A stretch of DNA of 64,000 nucleotides from Neorhizobium sp. SHOUNA12A. Lineage in GTDB: Bacteria > Pseudomonadota > Alphaproteobacteria > Rhizobiales > Rhizobiaceae. The translations under genes were made by a program, and so were the position numbers. The notes under the pieces were generated by a model, which saw nothing but the letters and a program-made list of their open reading frames with translations, was not told where the DNA came from and ran no database searches. Positions 1 to 9,685 of this stretch are shown here, piece after piece. The stretch is from NCBI RefSeq assembly GCF_023006505.1, contig NZ_JALBGV010000017.1, positions 1-64,000 on the forward strand. Reading direction: 5' to 3'. Position 1 is the first letter of the stretch; each line of letters opens with the position of its first letter.

Positions 1-2
1 TG

Positions 3-1082
3 CACCGCATGGCGGCGAGGCTGGACGACCAGTTCGACCTGGTCGCCGGCGCGCTCTCGTCGACGCCGGAAAAGGCGATCGCGTCGGGCCGCGACCTCGG
101 TCTCGATCCGTCGCGCACCTACGGTTCCTACAAGGAGATGGCGATCCGCGAAGCGCGGCTGAAGGACGGCATCGAGGCGGTGTCGATCGTCACCCCGAAC
201 CACGTGCATTACGAGGCTGCCAAGGAATTTTTGAAGCGCGGCATCCACGTCATCTGCGACAAGCCGCTGACGTCCAATCTTGCTGACGCCAAGAAGATGA
301 AGAAGGCGGCCGACGAGAGCGGTGCGCTGTTTATCCTCACCCACAATTATACCGGCTATCCGATGGTGCGGCAGGCCCGCGAAATGGTCGCAAACGGCGA
401 TCTCGGAAAGATCCGCGTGGTGCAGGTCGAATATCCGCAGGATTGGCTGACCGAGGCGGTCGAGCAGACGGGTGCCAAGCAGGCCGTCTGGCGCACCGAT
501 CCGGCCCAGTCGGGTGCCGGTGGTTCGACTGGCGATATCGGCACGCATGCCTATAACCTCGCCGCCTTCATCACCGGCCTGACGCTCGAAAGTCTCGCCG
601 CCGATCTCGACAGTTTTGTCGAAGGCCGCCGTCTCGACGACAACGCCCATGTGATGTTGCGCTACGAGGGCGGCGCCAAGGGCATGCTCTGGTGTAGCCA
701 GGTGGCGCCCGGCCACGAGAACGGTCTGAAGATCCGCGTCTACGGAACCAAAGGCGGCATCGAATGGGTGCAGGCGGATCCGAATTATCTGTGGTTCACG
801 CCGTTCGGCGAACCGAAGCGCCTGATCACCCGCAACGGCGCCGGTTCGGGTGCCGCGGCAGGACGCGTCAGCCGCATTCCGTCCGGCCACCCGGAAGGTT
901 ATCTCGAAGCCTTTGCGACCATCTACACGGAAGCCGCCCGCGCCATCAACGCCGCCAGACAAGGCGTCGCTGTGGACAAGGCGGTGATCTACCCGACCGT
1001 CGACGACGGCGTGAAGGGGGTTGCGTTCGTCGAGGCGTGCGTGGCGTCCTCGAAGAAGAACGGTGCGTGGGTGAAGCTTTAG
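3..1082 (+). CDS. Gfo/Idh/MocA family NAD(P)-dependent oxidoreductase, 5' truncated
   Basis: The open frame runs into the left edge, so the N-terminal Rossmann GxGxxG loop is missing and the true start lies outside the window. What remains shows the Gfo/Idh/MocA pattern: the I-V-T-P-N-x-x-H segment, the C-D-K-P-L segment (usual EKP motif, here DKP, carrying the conserved Lys) and a C-terminal substrate-binding domain with the D-I-G-x-H-A-Y-N motif typical of inositol/glucose dehydrogenase-like enzymes. It probably oxidises a sugar or cyclitol in the cytoplasm; the substrate cannot be told from sequence. The gene it belongs with is off the left edge. An in-frame ATG at 9 is not a credible start because the fold would lack its cofactor site. 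Confidence 0.88.
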   Translation, partial: HRMAARLDDQFDLVAGALSSTPEKAIASGRDLGLDPSRTYGSYKEMAIREARLKDGIEAVSIVTPNHVHYEAAKEFLKRGIHVICDKPLTSNLADAKKMKKAADESGALFILTHNYTGYPMVRQAREMVANGDLGKIRVVQVEYPQDWLTEAVEQTGAKQAVWRTDPAQSGAGGSTGDIGTHAYNLAAFITGLTLESLAADLDSFVEGRRLDDNAHVMLRYEGGAKGMLWCSQVAPGHENGLKIRVYGTKGGIEWVQADPNYLWFTPFGEPKRLITRNGAGSGAAAGRVSRIPSGHPEGYLEAFATIYTEAARAINAARQGVAVDKAVIYPTVDDGVKGVAFVEACVASSKKNGAWVKL

Positions 1083-1094
1083 GCGCCTGGGAGC

Positions 1095-1472
1095 CTAAGC
1101 TGAGATATCGCCGACAAGCGCGCCAGCCGGGATGTGCCATGCCCGGCTGATCTTCCTGATCTGATCGAGATTGATCTCGCGCCGTCCGTTCAACAGGTCG
1201 GCGGCGCGGGATTTCGAACCGACGATCTCGATCAGGTCGGCGCGGGTGTAGTTGTTGGCTTCCATGACCGATTTCAGCACCTCGACCGGCGAGGCCTGCG
1301 GGATCGGGTAATGCTTGGCCTCATATTCCTCGATCAGCAGCACAAGCGCGTCGAAGTGCGCGGATGCGATCGTGCCGGCTTCCGGTTCGTTTTCGAAATA
1401 GGGGCGCACGGATTTCAACGCCGCTTCGTATTCCGTCTCGTCGATGAGGGTTCGTACAGAATCGATATCCAT
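1095..1472 (-). CDS. higA: HigA-like antitoxin with HTH domain
   Basis: A 125-residue protein. The first ~65 residues are acidic and helical (includes L-I-E-E-Y-E). The second half is an HTH_XRE-like domain (L-I-E-I-V-G-S-K-S-R-A-A-D-L-L-N-G-R-R) of the type found in HigA antitoxins that act with HigB. The gene lies 13 bp downstream of the HigB-like toxin gene, in the toxin-first order usual for higBA. It should bind and neutralise the toxin and repress the pair's promoter. Function is inferred from family and context. Confidence 0.82.
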   Translation of the reverse strand: MDIDSVRTLIDETEYEAALKSVRPYFENEPEAGTIASAHFDALVLLIEEYEAKHYPIPQASPVEVLKSVMEANNYTRADLIEIVGSKSRAADLLNGRREINLDQIRKISRAWHIPAGALVGDISA

Positions 1473-1485
1473 TTCATCAGGCCTT

Positions 1486-1794
1486 CTAAAGTTCTACCAC
1501 GTCGATGCGATCATATTCGGCGTGGGTTCCGACAAACAGAATGAAAACCCGCTGGGTGCAGAAACCAATGAGCGCAACTATGCGATATTTATTACCACCG
1601 ACATCAAAGACGATCTTTCCGCCGGAGACGTAGTCCGCCGAATTGAATGTCGCCTTGACGTCCGCAAAATTGGCCCAGACGGCATTCGAAACCGTCGCGT
1701 ACCACTCCGCCATTGCAGCTTCCGCGATCGCCCTTGGTCCCTTCGGCAGCCGCTGACAGAACTTCACGAGGGTCGATTTCGCTATGACACGCAT
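1486..1794 (-). CDS. higB: HigB-type mRNA interferase toxin
   Basis: A 102-residue RelE-fold toxin of the HigB family. Visible family marks are the N-terminal V-I-A-K-S-T-L-x-x-F, a central W-A-N-F-A-D-V-K, the F-D-V-G-G-N-K-Y-R-I motif and the C-terminal F-V-G-T-H-A-E-Y-D motif. The family cleaves mRNA at the ribosome. The frame extends upstream to 1914, but the extra 40 residues do not resemble HigB. The ATG at 1794 follows a GGAAGC ribosome-binding site and gives the usual size, so I chose it. It is cotranscribed with higA, 13 bp downstream. Confidence 0.85.
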   Translation of the reverse strand: MRVIAKSTLVKFCQRLPKGPRAIAEAAMAEWYATVSNAVWANFADVKATFNSADYVSGGKIVFDVGGNKYRIVALIGFCTQRVFILFVGTHAEYDRIDVVEL

Positions 1795-2015
1795 TCCGCT
1801 TCCAGATATCACGTTCCCAATTTGGAAACAAGGCTGGCGCTGGATCGGATTCTGGGAAACAGCGCGGCACTTTTCACTGCCTTGCAGAGAATAGCGCGGG
1901 CGGAGATCCTGCAACGTTTCAGAATTCTCATCTGTACAACTGCGCCCCGCTTGGTTAAACCGCCGCGAAAGGTGGTCCGGCAGACCCCTCGCGCAACAGA
2001 TATGGCGGCATCCTC

Positions 2016-3434
2016 ATGACCGATCCCAAGATGAGCAATCCTCAGCCTCGCGATCTTAAAACGCCCAAAGCCGAAAAATTCGCGGTCGGGTTTCCCGGTG
2101 ATTTCCTCTGGGGCGTCGCGACGGCTTCCTATCAGATCGAAGGGTCCACCAAGGCGGATGGCCGCAAGCCCTCGATCTGGGATGCGTTCTCGAAGATGCC
2201 GGGCCGCGTCTATCAGGGGCACAACGGCGATGTCGCCTGCGATCATTATAATCGCTGGGAAGAGGACCTCGATCTCATAAAGGAGATGGGCGTCGAAGCC
2301 TATCGGTTCTCGATCGCTTGGCCGCGGATCATTCCGGACGGCACCGGGCGGATCAACGAGAAGGGGCTGGATTTCTACGATCGCCTCATCGACGGCTGCA
2401 AGGCGCGCGGCATCAAGACCTATGCGACGCTCTACCATTGGGACCTGCCGCTTTCGCTGATGGGCGAGGGGGGCTGGGCGGCGCGCTCGACGGCCTATGC
2501 CTTCCAGCGTTACGCCAAGGTGGTGATGGCGCGGCTCGGCGATCGGCTCGATGCGGTGGCCACCTTCAACGAGCCGTGGTGCATCGTCTGGCTCAGCCAT
2601 CTCTACGGCATCCATGCGCCGGGCGAGAAGAACATGCAGGCGGCGCTCGCCGCCATGCATCACGTCAATCTCGCGCACGGCCTCGGCGTCGAGGCGATCC
2701 GGCATGTGACGCCGGACGTGCCAGTCGGCACCGTCATCAACGCCGCATCGATCATCGCCGGCTCCGACAGCCCGGCCGATCTCGCAGCTGCCGAGCGCGC
2801 CCACCAGTTCCACAACGGCGCCTTCTTCGATCCGATCTTCAAGGGTAAGTATCCGCAGCAATTCCTGGAAGCGCTTGGCGGCCGCATGCCGGTCGTCGAA
2901 GACGGGGATCTGAAGGTCATCAGCCAGAAACTCGACTGGTGGGGCCTCAACTACTACAAGCCGGACCGCGTCCATGACGAGCCCGCGCGCAGCGGCGATT
3001 TCCCCTGGACGATAGAGGCCAAGCCCGCCAGCGACGTCAAGTCGGATATCGGCTGGGAAGTCTATGCGCCGGGGCTGAAGCTGCTGGTCGAGGATCTCTA
3101 CCGCCGCTACGACCTGCCGGACTGCTACATCACCGAGAACGGCGCCTGCTACAATATGGAGCCGGTGGACGGCGAGGTGGATGATCAGCCGCGTCTGGAC
3201 TATTATATCCAGCACCTCTCGGTGGTCGCCGACCTTATCAAGGACGGTTACCCGATGAAGGGTTATTTCGCTTGGAGCCTGATGGACAATTTCGAATGGG
3301 CGGAGGGCTACCGCATGCGGTTCGGCCTCGTGCATGTGAATTACGAGACCCAGGAACGGACGATCAAGAAAAGCGGCAAGTGGTATCGCGAGCTCGCTTC
3401 GTTATTCCCCAAGGGCAACCACAAACAGGGTTGA
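2016..3434 (+). CDS. GH1 beta-glucosidase
   Basis: A 472-residue cytoplasmic glycoside hydrolase family 1 enzyme. It is very similar throughout to the Agrobacterium beta-glucosidase Abg, with about 15 extra N-terminal residues. The acid/base Glu is in T-F-N-E-P-W (E186) and the nucleophile in I-T-E-N-G (E374). The DFLWGVATASYQIEG entry motif and the C-terminal W-S-L-M-D-N-F-E-W aglycone motif are intact. It should release glucose from beta-glucosides such as cellobiose. There is no signal peptide. An internal ATG at 2031 is a possible alternative start. It stands alone between higBA (divergent) and metNIQ. Confidence 0.95.
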   Translation: MTDPKMSNPQPRDLKTPKAEKFAVGFPGDFLWGVATASYQIEGSTKADGRKPSIWDAFSKMPGRVYQGHNGDVACDHYNRWEEDLDLIKEMGVEAYRFSIAWPRIIPDGTGRINEKGLDFYDRLIDGCKARGIKTYATLYHWDLPLSLMGEGGWAARSTAYAFQRYAKVVMARLGDRLDAVATFNEPWCIVWLSHLYGIHAPGEKNMQAALAAMHHVNLAHGLGVEAIRHVTPDVPVGTVINAASIIAGSDSPADLAAAERAHQFHNGAFFDPIFKGKYPQQFLEALGGRMPVVEDGDLKVISQKLDWWGLNYYKPDRVHDEPARSGDFPWTIEAKPASDVKSDIGWEVYAPGLKLLVEDLYRRYDLPDCYITENGACYNMEPVDGEVDDQPRLDYYIQHLSVVADLIKDGYPMKGYFAWSLMDNFEWAEGYRMRFGLVHVNYETQERTIKKSGKWYRELASLFPKGNHKQG

Positions 3435-3531
3435 TTTCGCAGGTGCTGGAAGATTTTTTCTGCTTTGTGAGATAATTGAAAAAACATCCCTGTCAAACGC
3501 AGGCGCATCCGGGCATTTATGCGGCATCAAA

Positions 3532-3546
3532 AAGGCCGCCGGCCTT
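3532..3546. terminator. Short GC hairpin after beta-glucosidase
   Basis: AAGGCC-GCC-GGCCTT forms a 6-bp stem with a 3-nt loop. A run of A precedes it on the plus strand, so a T-tract follows it only when read from the minus strand, where no gene needs it. It may act weakly as a stop for the beta-glucosidase transcript. The rest of the 256-bp gap before metN shows nothing I recognise, including no SAM-II-like consensus. Confidence 0.25.
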
Positions 3547-3690
3547 ACATATTGCCCTTTGAGAAAACCGACCAAGATGCTCCGGAAAGTCGCCTGTCAT
3601 CGAATGTGCCGCTCCGTCCTATAGCTGGACCGCGATGAAATATCCGGTGTTCCGTCGCCGGGATGATCCGACTTAAATCTGAGAGCTGAA

Positions 3691-4791
3691 ATGACATTCC
3701 TTCACACTGCGGTCGAAACCGCGCCGTCTCCCTTGGCTGCCGAAACGCCGATGGTGGCGTTCGAGGCGGTAACCAAGCGGTTCGGCGGTGCCGACGACAA
3801 GAGCCAGTTCACCGCGCTCGACGGCATCGATCTGTCGGTCGCGCGTGGCGCGATCACCGGCATCATCGGCCGTTCGGGCGCCGGCAAATCGACGCTGATC
3901 CGCCTCGTCAATGGGCTGGAAAAAGCGACCTCCGGCCGCGTCGTCGTCGACGGCGTCGAAGTGGGCGCCCTCTCGGAAACCGGGCTGCGGGATCTGCGCC
4001 GCCAGGTCGGCATGATCTTCCAGCACTTCAACCTTCTGTCCTCGCGCACCGCCTTCGAAAACGTCGCCCTGCCGCTCGAGATCGCCGGCCTTTCCGCCAA
4101 AGAAATCCGCGACAAGGTGGCGCCGCTGATAGATCTCGTCGGCCTCGGCGACAAATCGGACCGTTATCCGGCCGAGCTTTCCGGCGGCCAGAAACAGCGC
4201 ATCGGCATTGCCCGGGCACTCGCCACCTCGCCGAAACTGCTGCTTTCGGACGAGGCGACCTCGGCGCTCGACCCGGAAACGACGCAGTCGATCCTGGCGC
4301 TGCTGAAGCGCATCAATGCCGAGCTCGGCCTCACCGTGCTTCTGATCACCCACGAGATGGAGGTGGTGAAGACCATCGCCTCGGACGTGGCGGTGATCGA
4401 TCGCGGCAAGATCGTCGAGGCGGGCCGCACCTTCGACGTCTTCACCGGCGCCAAGCATGAGACGACCCGCTCGCTTCTGTCGGCCGCCCTCGGCACTAAC
4501 CTGCCGGAATGGATCCGCTCGAACCTGAAGCCGCAGCCGTCCGCCGGCGATCGGGTGCTGGTGCGGCTGATCTTCTTCGGGTCGACGGCCTTTCAGCCGC
4601 TGACCGCCCGGCTGGTCACCGAACTCGGTGCCGACATCAACATCCTGGCCGGCACGATCGAGGAAATCGCCGGCGAACCCTACGGCTCGCTGGTCGTCGC
4701 CTATCCGGCCGATCCTGCCGTCACCGAACGCGCCGAGCGCTTCTATGCCGCAACCGGTCTTTCCACGGAGGTGCTCGGTTATGTCGCCTGA
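3691..4791 (+). CDS. metN: Methionine ABC transporter ATP-binding protein MetN
   Basis: A 366-residue ABC ATPase. Walker A is GRSGAGKS (residues 60-67), the Q-loop is Q111, the signature is LSGGQ (163-167) and Walker B ends in L-L-L-S-D-E (183-188). The C-terminal ~80 residues (from about 285) form the NIL/ACT-like domain that binds methionine and inhibits the importer, a feature specific to MetN. It energises uptake of D/L-methionine with MetI and MetQ. Its stop overlaps the start of metI by 11 bp, so the two are translationally coupled. Confidence 0.95.
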   Translation: MTFLHTAVETAPSPLAAETPMVAFEAVTKRFGGADDKSQFTALDGIDLSVARGAITGIIGRSGAGKSTLIRLVNGLEKATSGRVVVDGVEVGALSETGLRDLRRQVGMIFQHFNLLSSRTAFENVALPLEIAGLSAKEIRDKVAPLIDLVGLGDKSDRYPAELSGGQKQRIGIARALATSPKLLLSDEATSALDPETTQSILALLKRINAELGLTVLLITHEMEVVKTIASDVAVIDRGKIVEAGRTFDVFTGAKHETTRSLLSAALGTNLPEWIRSNLKPQPSAGDRVLVRLIFFGSTAFQPLTARLVTELGADINILAGTIEEIAGEPYGSLVVAYPADPAVTERAERFYAATGLSTEVLGYVA

Positions 4792-5449
4792 CATGCTCTT
4801 CAACCTGCTCCTGAAAGCGCTTGGCCAGACGCTGCAGATGGTCGCGGTAGCCGGCCTGATCGGCGCATTGATAGGCCTGCCGATCGGCGTGTTCCTGGCA
4901 ACCAGCGGCAAGGGCGAGCTTTTTCCCGCGCCGGTCACCAACCGCATCATCGGCGCGGTGGTCAATGCAGCGCGCTCGACGCCGTTCATCATCCTGGTCG
5001 TGGCGATCATCCCGTTCACGCGCTTCATTGCCGGCACCTCGATCGGCACTTATGCGGCGATCGTGCCGCTGACGGTGGCGACCATTCCCTTCGTCGCCCG
5101 CCTTACCGAAGCGGCGATCCGCGAAGTGGACAAGGGCCTGATCGAGGCTGCCCGCGCCATGGGGGCAACGCCGCTGCAGATCGTCTTCAAGGTGCTGCTC
5201 GCCGAGGCCAGGCCGGGCCTGACGCTGGCGTTGACGCTTACCCTCGTCAGCCTGGTCGGTTATTCCGCCATGGTCGGCGCGGTCGGCGGCGGGGGGCTCG
5301 GCGATCTCGGCATCCGCTACGGCTACCAGCGCTTCATGCCGGATGTGATGCTCGCCGTCGTCGTCGTGCTGATCGTGCTTGTCCAGGCGATCCAGAGCCT
5401 GGGCGACGCGCTGGCCCGCCGCTTCGACAAGCGCAACCGCAAGACCTGA
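4781..5449 (+). CDS. metI: Methionine ABC transporter permease MetI
   Basis: A 222-residue inner-membrane permease with about five hydrophobic segments and the EAA loop [13 protein letters not shown] (starting near residue 122) that docks on MetN. The frame is open further upstream, but the ATG at 4781, inside the end of metN, gives the normal MetI N-terminus (M-S-P-D-M-L-F-N). The conserved [15 protein letters not shown] motif of MetI proteins is present. Confidence 0.95.
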   Translation: MSPDMLFNLLLKALGQTLQMVAVAGLIGALIGLPIGVFLATSGKGELFPAPVTNRIIGAVVNAARSTPFIILVVAIIPFTRFIAGTSIGTYAAIVPLTVATIPFVARLTEAAIREVDKGLIEAARAMGATPLQIVFKVLLAEARPGLTLALTLTLVSLVGYSAMVGAVGGGGLGDLGIRYGYQRFMPDVMLAVVVVLIVLVQAIQSLGDALARRFDKRNRKT

Positions 5450-5528
5450 AATCATTCCGAAAAACCAGCCTCACAAGACGCAGACCCCAAGAAGACTGGC
5501 GCAGATAAACAAACCCAAGGAGACACTT

Positions 5529-6305
5529 ATGAAGAAGCTCATCATCGCTGCGGCACTCGCCGCCTTCGCTGCCGGCCCGGCGCTTGCCGAGGACATCAAG
5601 ATCGGCGTCACCCCCGGCCCGCATGCCCAGATCATGGAAAAGGTGAAGGAAGTCGCGGCCACCAAGGGCCTCAACATTCAGATCCTCGAATTCTCCGACT
5701 ACGTCGTGCCGAACCAGGCGCTGGCCGATGGCGAACTCAACGCCAATTCCTTCCAGCACCAGCCTTATCTCGACAACCAGGTCAGGGATCGCAAATTCGA
5801 CATCGTCGGCGTCGCGCAGACCGTCAACTTCCCGATGGGCGTCTATTCCAAGAAGGTGAAGAGCCTCGCCGACCTGAAGCAGGGCGCCACCGTCGCCATC
5901 CCCAACGACCCGACCAATGGTGGCCGCGCGTTGCTCATCCTCGCCGACCAGGGCCTGATCAAGGTCAACGCCGCAAAGGGCCTGAAGATCGGCCCCGCCG
6001 ACGTCACCGAAAACGCGAAGAAGATCGAGTTCGCCGAACTCGACGCTGCCCAGCTGCCGCGTTCGCTTGACGACGTCGATGCGTCGGTCATCAACACCAA
6101 CTACGCATTGGAAGCCGGCCTCAACCCGAAGACCGATCCGATTGCCAAGGAAGGCGAAAAGGCCCCTTACATCAACGTCATCGCCGTCAAGGCCAAGGAC
6201 AAGGATGCCGCCTGGGTGAAGACGCTCGTGGAAGCCTATCACAGCGCTCCGGTGAAGGACTTCGTCAACACCCAGTTCAAGGGTGCCGTCATCGCGGCCT
6301 GGTAA
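5529..6305 (+). CDS. metQ: Methionine-binding lipoprotein/periplasmic protein MetQ
   Basis: A 258-residue NlpA/MetQ-family binding protein with a Sec signal peptide (M-K-K-L-I-I-A-A-A-L, cleavage after A-L-A near residue 20). The mature start lacks a lipobox Cys, so it is probably soluble in the periplasm rather than lipidated. Family motifs K-I-G-V-T-P-G-P-H-A and F-Q-H-Q-P-Y-L are present. The start follows AAGGAGA at 5517-5523. It is the third gene of metNIQ and is followed by a strong terminator. Confidence 0.95.
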   Translation: MKKLIIAAALAAFAAGPALAEDIKIGVTPGPHAQIMEKVKEVAATKGLNIQILEFSDYVVPNQALADGELNANSFQHQPYLDNQVRDRKFDIVGVAQTVNFPMGVYSKKVKSLADLKQGATVAIPNDPTNGGRALLILADQGLIKVNAAKGLKIGPADVTENAKKIEFAELDAAQLPRSLDDVDASVINTNYALEAGLNPKTDPIAKEGEKAPYINVIAVKAKDKDAAWVKTLVEAYHSAPVKDFVNTQFKGAVIAAW

Positions 6306-6328
6306 TATCGAGTTTTCGAAAATTCTTG

Positions 6329-6368
6329 AAGGCCGGTGCTCAAGTGTGAGCGCCGGCCTTCTTCTTTT
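6329..6368 (+). terminator. Rho-independent terminator of metNIQ
   Basis: A stem with arms AAGGCCGGTGCTCA and TGAGCGCCGGCCTT (one mismatch) and a 4-nt loop is followed by CTTCTTTT. It lies 24 bp after the metQ stop. Confidence 0.88.
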
Positions 6369-6409
6369 AACTCTATCTGAAGGAATACCCGCGAAAGATG
6401 TAGGACTCC

Positions 6410-8620
6410 ATGAGGTCTTCGATGCGGCTTCTTCCGTCTCGCTTTCGCCGCTCCGCAACACTTGGCCGTCGCTCTGCCGTGACGTCGATGCTGCTTGTCT
6501 TCGCGGTGGTCGTGGTGCTGGTGACGATCTTCATCCTGACCGCCATCGACCGCATCGCCGATTACGCCAATCGTCTCGATGAGGGGCGCTCGCAGGAAAC
6601 GACATCAGGCGCGATCCAGACGTTCCGGGAGCAGCTGCACGCGACGCTGAACGATTACGCTGCCTGGGACGACGCAGCCCAAGCGGTCTATGCGGATGAT
6701 CAGGCCTGGGTCGCCAGCAACTATGGCGACATGACCGCCAACAGCGATCTCTTCGACATTGCCGTCGTCATGGACATGAACCAGAACGTGCTGATGGCCT
6801 ATCAGGACGGCGCGCCCGTCAGCTGGTCGCCGCGTGACTATTTCGACACTTCGCTCTGGACGCTGTTCGACAAGGCGAGTTCCGCCGGCGCCGAAAGCGT
6901 GCCGGAGGCAGTCAGTTTCGTCCAGACCAAAAAGGGTGTCGCGGCCGTCGGGGTGGCGCTGATCCGGCAAAAATCGGGACAGCTCGATCAGCCGGTCGCA
7001 AACCGCCGCTTCCTGGTCTTCGCCCGGCATCTGGACGAGGCCAAGGTTCGGAAGCTCTCCGAAACCTACGTCCTCGACGGGCTTCGTTTCGCGAGCGCCT
7101 CCGATGCCGTTTTGAACATGGTGGAGATCCGCAATATCCACGGCAGGGTGCTGCAGCGGCTCGTCTGGCATCCCCGCAGGCCGGGCGACATGGGTTACGC
7201 TCAGGTCCGGCCGCTGGTCTATTGCGCGCTTGCGATGGTCGGCCTGTTCTTCCTCCTCCTCTTCGTCAGCGGCAGCAATACGCTCAATCGGCTGACGGCG
7301 GACGAGGCGGCGGCGCGGCATCTGGCCATGAGCGACCGGTTGAGCGGGCTCCTCAACCGCGCCGGCTTCTTTGCCGCGCTCGATGCCCTGGTGGTGCAGA
7401 GCCGCCGCAGCAACCATGATGTGGCGCTGCTCTATCTCGATCTCGACGGCTTCAAGGAGGTCAACGACGCCTATGGCCACGGCACCGGCGACAAGCTGAT
7501 CCGCGGTGTCGCGGCCGGCCTCAAGACACTGGTCGGCGATACGGCGACCCTTGCCCGCGTCGGTGGCGACGAATTCGCCATCGCGCTGGCCAGCACGGAC
7601 ATTGGAAGGGTCGTGGATACGCTGAGCGACCGCATTCTCGGTTTCTTCGACGAACCCTTCGTGATCGGCGAACGGGTCGCGACGATCGGCACCTGTATCG
7701 GCGTCGCCGTTTCGCCACGCGGCAAGGTCTCCGGCGAGGAACTGGTGCGGCGTTCCGACATGGCGATGTATCACGCCAAGGAAACCGGCCGGGGCCGGAC
7801 CGAATATTATCAGCCGGAAATGGATGCCGAGCGCGAAGAGCGCAACATGCTGGAAATCGATCTCAGGATCGCCATCGAGCGCCGCGAACTGACCATCGTC
7901 TACCAGCCTGTGGTGGACGCCCGGACCTGGCGGATCATCGGCATCGAGGCGCTGGCGCGCTGGAACCGCACCGGTTATGGCCCGGTACCGCCCGACATCT
8001 TCATCCCGATCGCCGAATCGACCGGGCTCATCGACCAACTCGGCCTGTTCGTGCTCCACCGCGCCTGCGAGACGCTGACGCTGTGGCCGGAGCTGAAGCT
8101 CGCGGTCAACATCTCGCCCGGCCAGTTCCGCGATCCGGCATTTGCCCTGCATGTCGCCTCGGTGTTCCGCAAGACCGCAACCGATCCTTCACGCATAACG
8201 CTTGAAATGACCGAGGGTTATTTCATTCAGAACCCGGAACGCGCCCGCGCCGCTCTTGCCAAGCTGAAGCAGCTCGGGGTGAAGATCGCGCTCGACGATT
8301 TCGGCGCCGGCTTTTCGAGCGTCGGTTACCTGCGCCAGTTCGGCTTCGACCGGATGAAGATAGACAAGTCGCTGGTGCACGCGCTGGAAGAGGGCGGCCG
8401 CGCCGTCGATCTTCTTCAGGCGACCGTGGCTCTCGCCCGCTCGCTGGAAATCCCGGTCACGGCCGAGGGCGTCGAAACTGAGGCACAGGCGTTGCAACTG
8501 CGCCTGACCGGCTGCGACGAGCTGCAGGGCTATCTGTTCGGCAAGCCGATGTCGTCGGAACAGATCGACATCATCTACCGCGGCAACCGCCTGCCGGGCG
8601 GGATAAGCGGGGCGGCATAG
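6410..8620 (+). CDS. Membrane-bound diguanylate cyclase/phosphodiesterase (CHASE4-like-GGDEF-EAL)
   Basis: A 736-residue protein: TM1 (about 24-46), a periplasmic sensor domain (about 50-265, CHASE4-like with N-D-Y-A-A-W-D-D), TM2 (about 268-287), GGDEF (about 305-465) and EAL (about 480-725). The cyclase motif is intact (GGDEF 385-389), as are the phosphodiesterase E-A-L (513-515), D-D-F-G-A-G and E-G-V-E motifs. It could therefore make and/or degrade cyclic di-GMP. No RxxD inhibitory site is seen just before GGDEF. The start at 6410 has AGGA about 4 nt upstream; Met5 is an alternative. It is a single gene. Confidence 0.92.
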   Translation: MRSSMRLLPSRFRRSATLGRRSAVTSMLLVFAVVVVLVTIFILTAIDRIADYANRLDEGRSQETTSGAIQTFREQLHATLNDYAAWDDAAQAVYADDQAWVASNYGDMTANSDLFDIAVVMDMNQNVLMAYQDGAPVSWSPRDYFDTSLWTLFDKASSAGAESVPEAVSFVQTKKGVAAVGVALIRQKSGQLDQPVANRRFLVFARHLDEAKVRKLSETYVLDGLRFASASDAVLNMVEIRNIHGRVLQRLVWHPRRPGDMGYAQVRPLVYCALAMVGLFFLLLFVSGSNTLNRLTADEAAARHLAMSDRLSGLLNRAGFFAALDALVVQSRRSNHDVALLYLDLDGFKEVNDAYGHGTGDKLIRGVAAGLKTLVGDTATLARVGGDEFAIALASTDIGRVVDTLSDRILGFFDEPFVIGERVATIGTCIGVAVSPRGKVSGEELVRRSDMAMYHAKETGRGRTEYYQPEMDAEREERNMLEIDLRIAIERRELTIVYQPVVDARTWRIIGIEALARWNRTGYGPVPPDIFIPIAESTGLIDQLGLFVLHRACETLTLWPELKLAVNISPGQFRDPAFALHVASVFRKTATDPSRITLEMTEGYFIQNPERARAALAKLKQLGVKIALDDFGAGFSSVGYLRQFGFDRMKIDKSLVHALEEGGRAVDLLQATVALARSLEIPVTAEGVETEAQALQLRLTGCDELQGYLFGKPMSSEQIDIIYRGNRLPGGISGAA

Positions 8621-8799
8621 GCCGGCCCTTCAGTTACCGGCAGTTCCGTTTGTGCGGCAAAATCTGCGGAACTACGTAGCAATGCGGCAAGTCCTTCCGG
8701 GAATAAAATTGGCCGGGTTGCGTCGATTGCCGACATAGTGGCATCGTAAACTCTTGCTATTTCTCCCTCAACTTAATCACGGTCGCCAAGGTATAACCA

Positions 8800-9534
8800 A
8801 TGGGATGGGAAGCCCTCGGCCAATGGGGTGAAGACGCGGTTCGCATCGAACCGCTCGCTGGCGGATCTGCCAACGATGTGTGGAGCGTTCGCATCCACGG
8901 GCAGATCGCGGTTGCTCGTCTCGGCTCCAGGAGCGACGCTGATCTCGCATGGGAAACCGACCTGCTCCAATACCTCGACCGTGAAGGTATGACCGTTCCT
9001 GCACCGATCCCGACGACTGACGGTCGCCTGTTCGCGGACGGTCTGGTGGTGATGAAATACATGGAGGGCGGACCGCCCGAGACCAAGTCCGACTGGCGTC
9101 GCGTGGCCGACGTACTTCGCGAGTTGCATCGGTTGACACAAGGCTGGCCGCAGCGCCCAGGCTGGCGATCCTCGACCGACCTCCTGCATGCCGAAACCGG
9201 AACGAGGATCAACCTTACCGCGATGCCGCCTGAGGGCGTTATTCGATGTCGAGCAGCGTGGGCCCGGCTCATCGGGCGCCGGACCTGCGTTGTCCACGGC
9301 AACCCGAACAACCCCGGCAACATCCGCGTGACCGCAGATCGGGTCGCGCTGATCGACTGGGATGAGTCACATGTCGATGTCCCCGACCTTGACCTGGTAC
9401 TGCCCGACAACGCCGCCGATCTCGACGATGGCGCGCATGACATCGCCGCGCAAGCGTCAGCCGCATGGGAAGCCGCCGTCTGCTGGCAGGACGAGTACGC
9501 GGTCAAGCGACTTGCCGAAGTGCGAGCGGTCTGA
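8800..9534 (+). CDS. Aminoglycoside phosphotransferase (APH)-family protein with altered catalytic motif
   Basis: A 244-residue APH/choline-kinase-fold protein. The nucleotide-binding N-lobe reads L-A-G-G-S-A-N-D-V-W. The C-lobe has V-V-H-G-N-P-N-N-P-G-N (residues 164-174) and L-I-D-W-D (184-188). In the family the first motif is normally H-G-D, with Asp as catalytic base; here codon 168 (AAC at 9301) encodes Asn. The magnesium-binding IDWD is intact. It may be a weak or repurposed kinase. The substrate is unknown and the sequence does not show antibiotic resistance. It lies at the start of a patch of accessory-type genes. Confidence 0.75.
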   Translation: MGWEALGQWGEDAVRIEPLAGGSANDVWSVRIHGQIAVARLGSRSDADLAWETDLLQYLDREGMTVPAPIPTTDGRLFADGLVVMKYMEGGPPETKSDWRRVADVLRELHRLTQGWPQRPGWRSSTDLLHAETGTRINLTAMPPEGVIRCRAAWARLIGRRTCVVHGNPNNPGNIRVTADRVALIDWDESHVDVPDLDLVLPDNAADLDDGAHDIAAQASAAWEAAVCWQDEYAVKRLAEVRAV

Positions 9535-9685
9535 AAAGTTTCTGCGGGCCGACGGCCGTATCCATTCAGGAACCTCCGGCGGCTGCGTTGCGCCAATGGT
9601 TCTATCAATAACATTTGATCGGCAGTTGACGCGGGGACCTGAGGGTCAATTTATTTCGCTATCTTCCGAGTTAGGAAACAGAGCG

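Noticed and set aside
1809..3335. 508-codon minus-strand frame antisense to the beta-glucosidase
   Set aside because: Antisense shadow of a confidently identified GH1 gene.
3435..3690. SAM-II riboswitch upstream of metNIQ
   Set aside because: I looked for the conserved pseudoknot segments and found none.
9362..9685. Upstream extension of the small membrane protein
   Set aside because: It overlaps the APH-like gene in another frame; the ATG at 9686 with AGGA is more credible.
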